A stretch of 64,000 bases of DNA from Immundisolibacter sp049322795 (GCA_049322795.1 JBMOQH010000010.1:1-64000); one strand, 5' to 3'; positions 21,109 through 29,897 are shown, counted from the first letter of the stretch. Notes: a model not told the origin generated them from the letters alone. Program-made: numbers and translations.

Positions 21109-22230
21109 TTATGGCACAGGGGGCACGGGCAGCCCTTGGCGGCCGTAGAAGTCGGCCACGAACGCGTCGAGCGAGGCGGTCTCGATGGCGTGGCGCAGAC
21201 CCTGCATCAGCGCCTGGTAGTACTGCAGGTTGTGCAGGGTGTTCAGGCGCATGCCGAGCAGCTCGCCGGCCTGGTCCAGATGCCGCAGATAAGCCCGGCT
21301 GTGATGCTGGCAGGTGTAGCAGGCGCAGCCGTCCTGCACCGGCCGGGTGTCGTCGCGGTAGCGGGCGTTTCGCAGGCGCAGCACGCCCGCGTCCGTGAAC
21401 AGATAGGCGTGACGGGCGTGGCGGGTCGGCATCACGCAGTCGAACATGTCGATGCCGCGGCGCACCGCCTCCACGATGTCCTGCGGCGTGCCGACGCCCA
21501 TGAGATAGCGCGGTCGGGCGGCCGGCAGGCGCGGCTGCAGGAACTCCAGCACGCGCAGCATGTCCTCGCGCGGCTCGCCCACCGACAGGCCGCCCACGGC
21601 ATAGCCGTCGAAGCCGATGTCGAGCAGCCCTGCCAGCGAGGCCGCGCGCAGGTCCTCATGCACGCCGCCCTGCACGATGCCGAACAGCGCCGACGGGTGA
21701 TCGCCATGCGCCGCCCGGCTGCGCGCCCCCCAGCGCAGCGACAGCTCCATCGAGCGCCGCGCCGTGTCGTGATCGGCCGGGTACGGCGTGCACTCGTCGA
21801 AGATCATCACCACGTCGCTGCCCAGGCCATGCTGCACGGCGATCGCCTCCTCCGGCCCCAGGAACACGCGGCTGCCGTCGATCGGCGAGCGGAACCACAC
21901 GCCCTGCTCGCTGATCTTGCGCAGCGTCTTCAGGCTGTAGACCTGAAAGCCGCCCGAGTCGGTGAGGATCGGCCCCGGCCAGGCCATGAAGTCGTGCAGG
22001 CTGCCGTGCCGGCGCACGATGTCGACGCCCGGGCGCAGCATCAGGTGAAACGTATTGCCGAGCAGGATCTGCGCGCCGGTGTCGGCCACCTCGCGCGTGG
22101 TGAGCGACTTCACCGTCCCCTGTGTGCCCACCGGCATGAAGGCCGGCGTGTCCACCACCCCGCGTTCGAACATGAGCCGCCCGCGCCGGGCCGCACCGTC
22201 GCTCGCCAGCAACTCGAAAGTCAGGGGCAC
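21109..22230 (-). CDS. tgt: Queuine tRNA-ribosyltransferase
   Basis: This 373-residue enzyme exchanges guanine-34 for preQ1 in tRNAs with GUN anticodons. It shows VGTQGTVKSLT, ILTDSGGFQVYSL with a catalytic Asp, GGLSVGEP for substrate binding and the zinc site CACYTCQHHSRAYLRH near the C-terminus. It overlaps the end of queA, whose enzyme acts next, by 10 bases. A queF gene for preQ1 synthesis is also in this window (40492). Confidence 0.97.
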   Translation of the reverse strand: MPLTFELLASDGAARRGRLMFERGVVDTPAFMPVGTQGTVKSLTTREVADTGAQILLGNTFHLMLRPGVDIVRRHGSLHDFMAWPGPILTDSGGFQVYSLKTLRKISEQGVWFRSPIDGSRVFLGPEEAIAVQHGLGSDVVMIFDECTPYPADHDTARRSMELSLRWGARSRAAHGDHPSALFGIVQGGVHEDLRAASLAGLLDIGFDGYAVGGLSVGEPREDMLRVLEFLQPRLPAARPRYLMGVGTPQDIVEAVRRGIDMFDCVMPTRHARHAYLFTDAGVLRLRNARYRDDTRPVQDGCACYTCQHHSRAYLRHLDQAGELLGMRLNTLHNLQYYQALMQGLRHAIETASLDAFVADFYGRQGLPVPPVP

Positions 22231-23255
22231 GGCGCGCGCTCCAGCAGCATCGCGTCGCCATAGCTGAAAAAGCGGTAACCCTGCTCGACCGCGTGCCGAT
22301 AGGCCGCCATCACCGCCTCATAGCCGCCAAACGCGCACACCAGCATCAACAGCGTCGACTCCGGCAGATGGAAATTGGTGACCAGCACGTCGATCACCTG
22401 AAACTCGTAACCCGGCGTGATGAACAGCCGCGTGTCGCCCTCGAAGGGGGCAAGTTCACCCCCGGCGGCAGCGCTTTCCAGCGAGCGCACCACCGTGGTC
22501 CCGACCGCCACCACCCGCCCGCCGCGCGCCCGCGCGGCCGCCACCTGCGCGCAAACCTCGGCCGTCACGCGCACCCGCTCGGCGTGCATGCGGTGCTCGG
22601 CGAGCTCGTCCACGCGCACCGGCTTGAAGGTGCCCGCGCCCACGTGCAGGGTGACGTAGCCGACCTCAACCCCCATGCCGCGCAGCTGCGCCAGCAGCGT
22701 CTCGTCGAAATGCAGCCCGGCGGTCGGCGCCGCCACCGCGCCCGGCGCGCGGCCGTAAACCGTCTGGTAACGCTGCTCGTCCTGCACCCCGGCCGGACGG
22801 GCGATATAGGGCGGCAACGGCACTTCGCCGATCGCGTCCAGCCACTCGGCGAGCGGGCGATCGAAAGCCAGCTCGAAAAACTCGCCCTCACGTCCGCCAA
22901 CGGTGGCGCCGACCCGCTGCCCGCCGCCACTGAACTCGATTCGCGCCCCGGGCTTCAGGGCCTTGCTGGCGCGCAGTTGCGCGAGCGCCCCGCGATCGCC
23001 GAGCAGGCGCTCGATCAGCGCCTCGACGCGCCCGCCCGTGTCGCGCTGCCCACGCAGACGGGCCGGAATCACGCGCGTGTCGTTCAGCAGCAGCAGGTCG
23101 CCCGGACGCAACAGCGTCGGCAGATCGGTGAAACGCAAATCCTGACGAGCACCCGCGACCGGCAGGTAGAGCAGGCGGCTTGCACTGCGCTCGGCCAGCG
23201 GCTGCTGGGCGATCAGCGCCGGCGGCAGCGCGTATGTGAAATCCTGGCGGCGCAT
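22221..23255 (-). CDS. queA: S-adenosylmethionine:tRNA ribosyltransferase-isomerase
   Basis: This 344-residue enzyme converts preQ1 in tRNA to epoxyqueuosine using the ribosyl part of SAM. The N-terminus MRRQDFTYALPPALIAQQP and the motifs LLLNDTRVIPARL, PTAGLHFDE and TNFHLPESTLLMLV are typical. It is the first gene of the minus-strand queA-tgt-yajC-secD-secF block and is divergent from tRNA-Leu; its promoter must lie in the 80 bases between them. Confidence 0.97.
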   Translation of the reverse strand: MRRQDFTYALPPALIAQQPLAERSASRLLYLPVAGARQDLRFTDLPTLLRPGDLLLLNDTRVIPARLRGQRDTGGRVEALIERLLGDRGALAQLRASKALKPGARIEFSGGGQRVGATVGGREGEFFELAFDRPLAEWLDAIGEVPLPPYIARPAGVQDEQRYQTVYGRAPGAVAAPTAGLHFDETLLAQLRGMGVEVGYVTLHVGAGTFKPVRVDELAEHRMHAERVRVTAEVCAQVAAARARGGRVVAVGTTVVRSLESAAAGGELAPFEGDTRLFITPGYEFQVIDVLVTNFHLPESTLLMLVCAFGGYEAVMAAYRHAVEQGYRFFSYGDAMLLERAPCP

Positions 23256-23291
23256 GGGGCGGCGGATGGTAGCAGAGCGGCCCCGGCCGGC

Positions 23292-23320
23292 TTGAGTCCG
23301 CCCGGCCAGATCGCCATACT
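23292..23320 (+). promoter_or_regulatory. Sigma-70 promoter of tRNA-Leu
   Basis: TTGAGT (23292-23297) and CATACT (23315-23320) are separated by exactly 17 bases, and the tRNA begins 16 bases after the -10 box. The spacing and position fit a stable-RNA promoter. Confidence 0.65.
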
Positions 23321-23335
23321 AGCCGCCCCTTCCCG

Positions 23336-23422
23336 GCCGGGATGGCGAAACCGGTAGACGCGCCAGACTCAAAATCTGGTAGGGGAAACCCTGTGAGAGT
23401 TCGATTCTCTCTCCCGGCACCA
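23336..23422 (+). tRNA. tRNA-Leu (anticodon CAA)
   Basis: This is an 87-base class II tRNA. The acceptor stem gccggga pairs with tcccggc, then A and an encoded CCA. The anticodon arm ccaga-ctcaaaa-tctgg puts CAA at positions 34-36, which reads UUG. A long variable arm (taggggaaaccctg) and the T-loop ttcgatt are present. There is no obvious T-rich terminator directly after it. Confidence 0.95.
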
Positions 23423-23489
23423 AGACCCCTTCCGCAAGCGTCCGCGCTGCCGCCGCGGTGGACGGGCGCCGGCTCTTCTGGTTGACGGC

Positions 23490-24068
23490 ATGATCCTCTC
23501 CGACCGTTACACCGAGGCCCTGGCCTTTGCCGCCGACGCCCACCGCGGGCAGATGCGCAAGGGCACTGCCATCCCGTACCTGTCCCACTTGCTGGCCGTC
23601 TCCGGCTTGGTGCTCGAGCATGGCGGTGATGAGGTCGAAGCCATCGCCGGCCTGCTGCACGACACCATCGAGGATGTCGGCGCGCACCTGCGCGAACCGA
23701 TCCGCGAACGCTTCGGCGCCGACGTGCTGGCCATCGTCGAAAGCTGCTCGGACGCCGACACCCAGCCCAAGCCGCCGTGGCGCGCGCGCAAGGAGGCGTA
23801 CATCGCCCACGTGCGCCATGCGCCAGTGCCCGTGCTGCGGGTTTCCGCCGCCGACAAGCTCCACAACGCGCGCTGCATCCTGGCGGACTACCGCGTCCTT
23901 GGCGCCGACCTGTGGACGCGCTTCAACGCGGCGCCGGATGAGATCGGCTGGTACTACACGGCGCTGGCGGATGCGTTCGCCGCGGCGGGCGCACCGCCGA
24001 CGCTGGTGGACGCGCTCTCGCAAACGCTCGACTCCCTGCGCGACCAGGGTGCCTGGCACCGCGCATAG
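23490..24068 (+). CDS. HD-domain phosphohydrolase, SpoT/MESH1-like
   Basis: This is a 192-residue protein made of a single HD domain. The metal-binding set is visible: His33, His57-Asp58 in LLHDTIED and Asp122 in ADKLHNA. The arrangement resembles the hydrolase half of RelA/SpoT and small stand-alone (p)ppGpp hydrolases, but the synthetase domain is absent and the substrate is not proved. It stands alone, between tRNA-Leu and the restriction cassette, and its product is not an obvious part of the cassette. Confidence 0.75.
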   Translation: MILSDRYTEALAFAADAHRGQMRKGTAIPYLSHLLAVSGLVLEHGGDEVEAIAGLLHDTIEDVGAHLREPIRERFGADVLAIVESCSDADTQPKPPWRARKEAYIAHVRHAPVPVLRVSAADKLHNARCILADYRVLGADLWTRFNAAPDEIGWYYTALADAFAAAGAPPTLVDALSQTLDSLRDQGAWHRA

Positions 24069-24211
24069 GCGGCCTGCCGCGAACCCTGTTTGCCGCCGTT
24101 GCGCAAGTCCGGCGGCAGTACGCCAAGCCGCGACGAATTCCCGGGTCGATTCATTGACATCGTGCCCGCGCCAGCCCCGGGCACGGCATAGCACCCGACA
24201 AGAACCCGAAA

Positions 24212-26191
24212 ATGGAATCCGTACAACTCAACTGGATCGCCAACTTCATCTGGGGCATCGCCGACGATGTCCTGCGCGACCTGTACGTGCGCGGCAAGTA
24301 CCGCGACGTCATCCTGCCGATGACGGTGCTGCGCCGGCTCGATGCGGTGCTGGAGCCGACCAAGCCGGCGGTGCTCGACATGAAGGCCACGCTCGACAAG
24401 GCGCGCATCACCAACCAGGACCAGGCGCTGCGCCAGGCCGCCGGCCAGGCCTTCTACAACACCTCGCGCTTCACGCTGCGCGACCTCAGGGCCCGCGCCA
24501 GCCAGCAGCAGCTGCGGGCGGATTTCGAGGCCTACCTCGACGGCTTCTCGCCGAACGTGCAGGACATCCTCGAGAACTTCGAATTCCGCAACCAGATTCC
24601 GCGGCTGTCGAGGGCCGATGCGCTGGGCACGCTGATCGAGAAATTCCTTTCGCCGGACATCAACCTCAGCCCCAACCCGGTGCTCAATGCTGACGGCTCG
24701 GTCAAGCAACCCGGCCTCGACAACCACGGCATCGGCACGGTGTTCGAGGAACTGGTCCGACGCTTCAACGAAGAGAACAACGAAGAAGCCGGCGAACACT
24801 GGACGCCGCGCGACGCCGTGAAGCTCATGGCGAAGCTGCTGTTTCTGCCGGTCGCGGATCAGATCGAATCCGGCACCTACCTGCTCTACGACGCCGCGTG
24901 TGGCACCGGCGGCATGCTGACAGTCGCCGAGGAAACCCTGCAACAGCTCGCCCAGGCGCACGGCAAACAGGTGGCGACCCACCTCTACGGCCAGGAGATC
25001 AACGCCGAGACCTACGCCATCTGCAAGGCCGACCTGCTGCTCAAGGGCGAGGGCGACGCCGCGGACAACATCGTCGGCGGGCCGGAGCACTCCACGCTCG
25101 CCAACGACGCCTTCCCCTCGCGCGAGTTCGATTTCATGCTCTCCAACCCGCCCTACGGCAAGAGCTGGAAGAGCGACCTCGAGCGCCTGGGCGGCAAGGA
25201 CGGCATCAAGGACCCGCGCTTTCTCATCGAGCACGCCGGCGACCCCGAGTACTCGCTCATCACCCGCTCCAGCGACGGCCAGATGCTGTTCCTGGCCAAC
25301 CTGCTCAGCAAGATGAAGCACGGCACCGCGCTCGGCAGCCGCATCGCCGAGGTGCACAACGGCTCCTCGCTGTTCACCGGCGACGCCGGCCAGGGCGAGA
25401 GCAACATCCGCCGCTGGATCATCGAAAACGACTGGCTCGAGGCCATCGTCGCCCTGCCGCTGAACCTGTTCTACAACACCGGCATCGCCACCTACGTGTG
25501 GGTGCTCACCAACCGCAAGCCGGCGCACCGCCAGGGCCGGGTGCAGCTCATCGACGCCACGCAGTGGTTCCGGCCGCTGCGCAAGAACCTCGGCAAGAAG
25601 AACTGCGAGCTGGCGGAAGACGACATCGCGCGCATCTGCGACGCGTTTCTGAAGTTCGAGGAAACCGGGCAATCCAAAATCTTCCCCAACGCCGCCTTCG
25701 GCTACTGGAAGGTGACGGTCGAACGCCCGCTGCGCCTGAAGGGCATCGACTCCGAGCGCGCGCACACGCCCAAGGAAATCAAGGCCCTGAAAGAAACCGC
25801 CGAGCGCGCCGACGACGCCCCGCCGGTCATTCGCAAGATCCACAAGCCAGGCACGCCCGCCGATCCGCTGCGCGGCCTGTTCGAGACCACCATCGCCGGC
25901 AAGCCCGCCGTGGTCGAATACGAGCCCGACCCGGACCTGCGCGACACCGAACAGGTGCCGCTGCTGGAGGCAGGCGGTATCGAGGCCTTTCTGAAACGGG
26001 AAGTGCTGCCCCACGCCCCCGATGCCTGGTATGTACCGGACAGCGTCAAGACCGGCTACGAGATCAGCTTCACCCGCTACTTCTACAAGCCGCAGCCGCT
26101 GCGCACGCTGGACGAGATCCGGGCGGACATCCTGGCGCTGGAGAAGGAGACCGAGGGCTTGCTCGGGGAGATCATCGGAGGAAGCCCCTGA
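24212..26191 (+). CDS. hsdM: Type I restriction-modification methyltransferase subunit
   Basis: This 659-residue N6-adenine methyltransferase subunit modifies the site chosen by HsdS. An N-terminal helical HsdM domain (about 5-150) is followed by the SAM-binding motif DAACGTGGM (227-235) and the catalytic NPPY (312-315). A C-terminal extension of about 150 residues beyond the core is typical of longer HsdM types. It is the first gene of the cassette. Its TGA shares an A with an ATG (TGATG) that opens a 51-codon frame leading to the Abi gene. GGAGGAAG precedes that junction. Confidence 0.95.
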   Translation: MESVQLNWIANFIWGIADDVLRDLYVRGKYRDVILPMTVLRRLDAVLEPTKPAVLDMKATLDKARITNQDQALRQAAGQAFYNTSRFTLRDLRARASQQQLRADFEAYLDGFSPNVQDILENFEFRNQIPRLSRADALGTLIEKFLSPDINLSPNPVLNADGSVKQPGLDNHGIGTVFEELVRRFNEENNEEAGEHWTPRDAVKLMAKLLFLPVADQIESGTYLLYDAACGTGGMLTVAEETLQQLAQAHGKQVATHLYGQEINAETYAICKADLLLKGEGDAADNIVGGPEHSTLANDAFPSREFDFMLSNPPYGKSWKSDLERLGGKDGIKDPRFLIEHAGDPEYSLITRSSDGQMLFLANLLSKMKHGTALGSRIAEVHNGSSLFTGDAGQGESNIRRWIIENDWLEAIVALPLNLFYNTGIATYVWVLTNRKPAHRQGRVQLIDATQWFRPLRKNLGKKNCELAEDDIARICDAFLKFEETGQSKIFPNAAFGYWKVTVERPLRLKGIDSERAHTPKEIKALKETAERADDAPPVIRKIHKPGTPADPLRGLFETTIAGKPAVVEYEPDPDLRDTEQVPLLEAGGIEAFLKREVLPHAPDAWYVPDSVKTGYEISFTRYFYKPQPLRTLDEIRADILALEKETEGLLGEIIGGSP

Positions 26192-26199
26192 TGTCCTCG

Positions 26200-26330
26200 T
26201 CAAGGGGCGCTTGCTCGGGCGCGGTCCAGGCTGGACGCGGCGCCCGCAGCGGGACTAACATGGTCCGCAACAAGACCCGCCAAGGCTATGCTCCTCGGAG
26301 TACCCTCAAACCGGCGGGTTTCTTTTTTTC
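26200..26330 (+). ncRNA. Structured RNA upstream of the Abi_2 gene (abiF-RNA-like)
   Basis: The gap between hsdM and the Abi gene folds into several stems: gtcca/tggac (26224-26236), gcgggac/gtccgc (26249-26268) and a terminal stem acccgcc (26275-26281) with ggcgggt (26313-26319) enclosing the loop that holds ggctatg and ggagtaccc, followed by tttctttttttc. The last stem plus T-run is a textbook intrinsic terminator, only 13 bases before the Abi start. From memory, a conserved RNA class (abiF motif) occupies this position before Abi_2 genes. A 51-codon frame (26191-26346) crosses the region and ends in the Abi start codon, so translation through it is an alternative. Confidence 0.6.
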
Positions 26331-26342
26331 GCGAGGCGCTGC

Positions 26343-27245
26343 GTGACGCGCCCGTTCGAAAAACCCGCCCTCACCCATGCCGAGCAGGTCGAACGGCTCC
26401 GGCAACGCGGGATGGTCGTCGAGGACCCGGCGGCGGCCGCGTTCTACCTTCAGCACCTCAACTATTACCGTCTCGGCGCCTATTGGCTGCCGTTCGAGGC
26501 CGACCACGGGACGCATCGGTTCCGACCCGGGACACGCTTTGACCAGGTGTTGGCCCTTTACGTGTTTGATCGCGAGCTGCGCCTGCTGGTGCTGGACGCA
26601 ATCGAGCGCGTCGAAGTCTCGGTGCGCAGCCAGTGGGCCTACCAGATGGCCCACCGCCACGGTCCGCATGGCTATCTCGACCCCGCGCTGGCGCTGCGGC
26701 GGGACAAATGGCAGCGTGACGAGAAGCAGGTTTGCGACGAAGTGCATCGCGCCAACGAGACCTTCATCAAGCACTTCTTCAAGGTCTACCGCGAACCCTT
26801 GCCGCCCGTGTGGGCGGCGTGCGAAGTGCTGTCGCTCGGTCTGCTGTCGCGCCTGTTCGACAACCTCAAGCCCATGCCGACCCGCCGCGCGATCGCTCAG
26901 GTCTACGGCATCGACGACAAGGTGCTCGGGTCCTGGCTGCACCATCTGAGCCATGTTCGCAACGTCTGCGCCCACCACAGCCGCCTGTGGAACCGGGAGT
27001 TCACAATCACGCCGATGTTGCCGCGACACAAGCCGGCTGCACTTGCCGCGCAGTTCGCTGTCAATTCCCGTCGGCTTTACAACAGCCTCGTCCTGCTGCT
27101 GCACTGCATGGACATCATCGCCCCGCAGCACCATTGGCGAACCCGTCTGCGCGAGCTTGTCGCCCGGCACGGAATCGACACCGGTGCAATGGGATTCCCC
27201 GCCGGCTGGGAGCGGATGCCGATCTGGGAGAGGGGCGCGCAGTGA
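26343..27245 (+). CDS. Abi_2 family abortive-infection protein (AbiD/AbiF-like)
   Basis: This 300-residue protein belongs to the Abi_2 family of phage-exclusion proteins, which includes lactococcal AbiD and AbiF. The N-terminal YYRLGAYWLPF block (41-51) and the R-x4-H motif Arg206-His211 (RNVCAHH) near the C-terminal third are visible; R-x4-6-H is the signature of HEPN RNases, so RNA cleavage is likely but not shown. The start is GTG, with no strong ribosome binding site, right after an RNA terminator, so expression may depend on the preceding RNA. Its stop overlaps the GTG start of hsdS, so a phage-abortive gene is embedded within a restriction operon. Confidence 0.85.
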   Translation: MTRPFEKPALTHAEQVERLRQRGMVVEDPAAAAFYLQHLNYYRLGAYWLPFEADHGTHRFRPGTRFDQVLALYVFDRELRLLVLDAIERVEVSVRSQWAYQMAHRHGPHGYLDPALALRRDKWQRDEKQVCDEVHRANETFIKHFFKVYREPLPPVWAACEVLSLGLLSRLFDNLKPMPTRRAIAQVYGIDDKVLGSWLHHLSHVRNVCAHHSRLWNREFTITPMLPRHKPAALAAQFAVNSRRLYNSLVLLLHCMDIIAPQHHWRTRLRELVARHGIDTGAMGFPAGWERMPIWERGAQ

Positions 27246-28690
27246 TCGAAGACCTCAAGCCCTATCCCGCGATGAAGGACTCCGGCGTGCCGTGGCTGGG
27301 GGAGGTGCCGGCGCATTGGCAGGTTCTGCCCAATCGTGCGGTATTCGGGGAAGTGAACGAGCGAGATCGGCCGGACGCGGCGATGCTGTCAGTAACGATC
27401 ACAAGGGGAGTCATTCGGCAGGAGGCGTTGCTCGAAGGCAGTTCGAAAAAGGACGGCTCCAAGCTGGACAAGTCGGCGTACAAGCTCGTCTGTCCCGGCG
27501 ATATCGCCTACAACAAGATGCGCGCATGGCAGGGCGCCATCGGGGTCTCCGAGTACGAAGGAATCGTGAGCCCGGCGTACGTCGTGCAGCGTCCACGCGA
27601 AGGAGCCGCCCCCCGCTACTTGCACTACCTGCTTCGGACCCCGGCTTTCGCGAAAGAGGCCGAGCGATGGTCTTACGGGATCACCTCGGACATGTGGAGC
27701 CTGCGTCCCGAACACTTCAAGATGATCTACTCGTGCCTCCCACCTCTCCCCGAACAAACCGCCATCGTCCGCTTCCTGGACCACGCGGACCGGCGGATTC
27801 GGCGGTACATCCGCGCCAAGCAGAAGCTGATCAAGCTGCTGGAGGAGCAGAAGCAGGCCATCATCCACCGCGCCGTCACCCGCGGCCTCGACCCGGATGT
27901 CCGCCTCAAACCCTCCGGCGTGGAGTGGCTGGGGGATGTGCCGGAGCATTGGGAAGTCTGTCGGTTGAAAGATGTCGCGGATGTTCAGACCGGGTTGACT
28001 CTCGGAAAGACCTACAGCGGAGTGGCGACGGAGAACTTTCCGTATCTTCGCGTTGCAAACGTTCAAGCGGGGCACCTCAATCTGACGAACGTGAAGCGCA
28101 TTGATGTGCCGCGGCGTGAAGCAGTGGGAGCCATGCTGCGCGCCGGCGACGTGCTGATGACCGAGGGCGGTGACATCGACAAACTTGGGCGCGGCTGTGT
28201 CTGGCGCAAAGAAGTTCCCGGTTGCCTACACCAGAACCATGTGTTCGCAGTGCGTTGCCGGCAACACAAACTCCTGCCTGAGTTTCTGGTCGGCTTGATG
28301 GGCTCACAACATGGCCGCGCGTACTTTCAGCTAACCGCGAAGCAGACCACGAATCTCGCATCGACCAACAGCACAACCTTGCGGGCGTTTCCGATCATGC
28401 TTCCCGTGGTCGAGGAGCAGCAAGCCATCCTCGACGCGATCGAAACGCAGACGAGCGATATATCCAAAGCAGTCGGAAGTGCCAAGCTGGAGATCGAACT
28501 CCTCCACGAATACCGCACCCGCCTGATCGCCGACGTGGTCACCGGCAAGCTCGACGTGCGCGAGGCGGCGGCGCGGTTGCCGGACGCGGCCGACGAGCCC
28601 GAGCCGCTCGACGAAGACGTTGCCGAGACCGATGCCGAAGACGCCGCGGCGGATGACGCCGACGCGGCAACGGCGGCAGCCGAAGCATGA
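27242..28690 (+). CDS. hsdS: Type I restriction-modification specificity subunit
   Basis: This 482-residue protein selects the DNA site for the HsdM/HsdR complex. Two target-recognition domains (about 15-165 and 215-400) are each introduced by the same phrase, GVPWLGEVPAHW near residue 15 and GVEWLGDVPEHW near 222, and each is followed by a helical spacer (PPLPEQTAIVRFLDHADRRI and the equivalent VVEEQQAILDAIETQ). This internal repeat is the hallmark of HsdS. The C-terminal tail (about 440-482) is highly acidic, rich in Asp, Glu and Ala. The start is the GTG that overlaps the Abi stop codon. The second recognition domain looks less GC-rich than its surroundings, as often seen in exchanged HsdS domains. 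Confidence 0.93.
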   Translation: MIEDLKPYPAMKDSGVPWLGEVPAHWQVLPNRAVFGEVNERDRPDAAMLSVTITRGVIRQEALLEGSSKKDGSKLDKSAYKLVCPGDIAYNKMRAWQGAIGVSEYEGIVSPAYVVQRPREGAAPRYLHYLLRTPAFAKEAERWSYGITSDMWSLRPEHFKMIYSCLPPLPEQTAIVRFLDHADRRIRRYIRAKQKLIKLLEEQKQAIIHRAVTRGLDPDVRLKPSGVEWLGDVPEHWEVCRLKDVADVQTGLTLGKTYSGVATENFPYLRVANVQAGHLNLTNVKRIDVPRREAVGAMLRAGDVLMTEGGDIDKLGRGCVWRKEVPGCLHQNHVFAVRCRQHKLLPEFLVGLMGSQHGRAYFQLTAKQTTNLASTNSTTLRAFPIMLPVVEEQQAILDAIETQTSDISKAVGSAKLEIELLHEYRTRLIADVVTGKLDVREAAARLPDAADEPEPLDEDVAETDAEDAAADDADAATAAAEA

Positions 28691-29676
28691 ACGCCGGCGC
28701 CCAGACGCAGCCCGTGCCCGGGGGCGAGATGGTGGTTTATCAGGCCGCGGACGGCGTGGTGCGGGTCGAGGCGCGCCTGGAGCGCGACACCGTCTGGCTG
28801 ACGCAGGCGCAAATGGCGGAGCTTTTCGGGCGCGAACGCTCGGTCATTACCAAGCACGTCCGCAACCTGTTCCGTGAGGGGGAGCTGGAGCCGGATTCAG
28901 TGTGTGCAAAATTTGCACATACTGCCGCCGATGGCAAAACCTACCGCGTCGACGCGTACAACCTCGACGTGATCATCTCTGTCGGCTACCGCGTCAAGTC
29001 CCAGCGCGGCACCCAGTTCCGCATCTGGGCGACGCGGGTGCTGCGCGACCACCTCGTCAAGGGTTACACCGCCAACGCGGCCCGGCTGCGCGACCTGAAC
29101 CAGGCCATCCGACTGGTCGCCGACACCGCCAAGCGGCGGGAGCTCTCGGGGGACGAGGCCCAGGCGCTGCTGGCGGTGGTCGGCGAATACAACCGCGCCC
29201 TCGACCTGCTCGACGACTACGACCACCAGCGCATCGCCAGACCGGCCGCCGGCGGGCAGGTGACGCACCCGCTCGGCTACGACGAGGCGCTGCGGATCGT
29301 GGCGCGGCTGCGCGAACGCTTCGGCGCCTCGGCGGTGTTCGGCGTGGAAAAGGATCAGGGCCTGGCGAGCGCGCTCGGCGCGGTGATGCAGACCTTCGGC
29401 GGCCAAGACCTGTATCCGGGCTTCGAAGAAAAGGCCGCGCAACTGCTGTATCTGCTGGTGAAGAACCACGCCTTCGTGGACGGCAACAAGCGCATTGCGG
29501 CGGCGCTGTTCCTGTGGTTTCTGGAGCGCAATGGCGCGCTGCACCACGCCGACGGCACGCCGCGCGTCTCCGACGGCGCGCTCGTTGCGCTGACGCTGCT
29601 GATTGCCGAGAGCCGGCCGCAGGAAAAGGACGTGCTGGTACGCATCGTTATTCATCTTCTCGTCGGCGCAGATTGA
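28687..29676 (+). CDS. RhuM-family protein with C-terminal Doc/Fic domain
   Basis: This is a 329-residue fusion. Residues about 15-140 match the RhuM family (WLTQAQMAELFGRERSVITKHVRNLF, with a helix-turn-helix-like segment, and VDAYNLDVIISVGYRVKS). Residues about 195-325 form a Doc/Fic domain with HAFVDGNKR (261-269), the H-x-F-x-D-x-N-K-R form found in the Doc toxin, which phosphorylates EF-Tu, rather than the GNGR form of AMP-transferring Fic enzymes. I see no inhibitory (S/T)xxxE(G/N) helix. It starts in an ATGA overlap with hsdS. The joining of these two domains is known in restriction loci; its function is not established. Confidence 0.85.
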   Translation: MNAGAQTQPVPGGEMVVYQAADGVVRVEARLERDTVWLTQAQMAELFGRERSVITKHVRNLFREGELEPDSVCAKFAHTAADGKTYRVDAYNLDVIISVGYRVKSQRGTQFRIWATRVLRDHLVKGYTANAARLRDLNQAIRLVADTAKRRELSGDEAQALLAVVGEYNRALDLLDDYDHQRIARPAAGGQVTHPLGYDEALRIVARLRERFGASAVFGVEKDQGLASALGAVMQTFGGQDLYPGFEEKAAQLLYLLVKNHAFVDGNKRIAAALFLWFLERNGALHHADGTPRVSDGALVALTLLIAESRPQEKDVLVRIVIHLLVGAD

Positions 29677-29678
29677 AC

Positions 29679-29897
29679 ATGACCACCGATACGTCCGAAC
29701 GCGGCCTCGAACGCCTGATTTGCGGCGAGGCGACGGGCTACGACCGCGAGCACTACCCGGACCTGGCGCAGCTCTTGGCCTTTTTGCGCACCATCCAGCC
29801 GGAGGTGTGCGAGGCGGTCGACCTCAACGAAGCCGAGGCCGGGAGCAACGCGCAAGAGGCCGGCGCCGGCACGGACCAGGAAGAGACCGTGGCATGA
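29679..29897 (+). CDS. Stand-alone copy of the HsdR N-terminus (72 residues)
   Basis: The first 15 residues, MTTDTSERGLERLIC, are identical to those of the full HsdR at 31518, and YDRE...DLAQL..FLRT.QP matches the next block, with about 30 residues missing between. After that the protein turns into an acidic, Ala/Gly-rich tail and stops. Among the 15 identical codons, 6 differ by silent changes, so it is not a recent copy. It starts 2 bases after the Doc/Fic gene and its stop overlaps the ATG of the next gene (ATGA). It could be a remnant of an older hsdR or a selected small protein that competes with HsdR for the HsdM/S complex; I cannot tell which. Confidence 0.75.
   Translation: MTTDTSERGLERLICGEATGYDREHYPDLAQLLAFLRTIQPEVCEAVDLNEAEAGSNAQEAGAGTDQEETVA

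Noticed and set aside
26191..26346. 51-codon ORF in the hsdM-Abi gap as a protein gene in its own right
   Set aside because: It has a good ribosome site and overlaps at both ends, but the same bases form strong stems and a terminator that explain them better. I list the RNA as the feature and mention the frame as an alternative.
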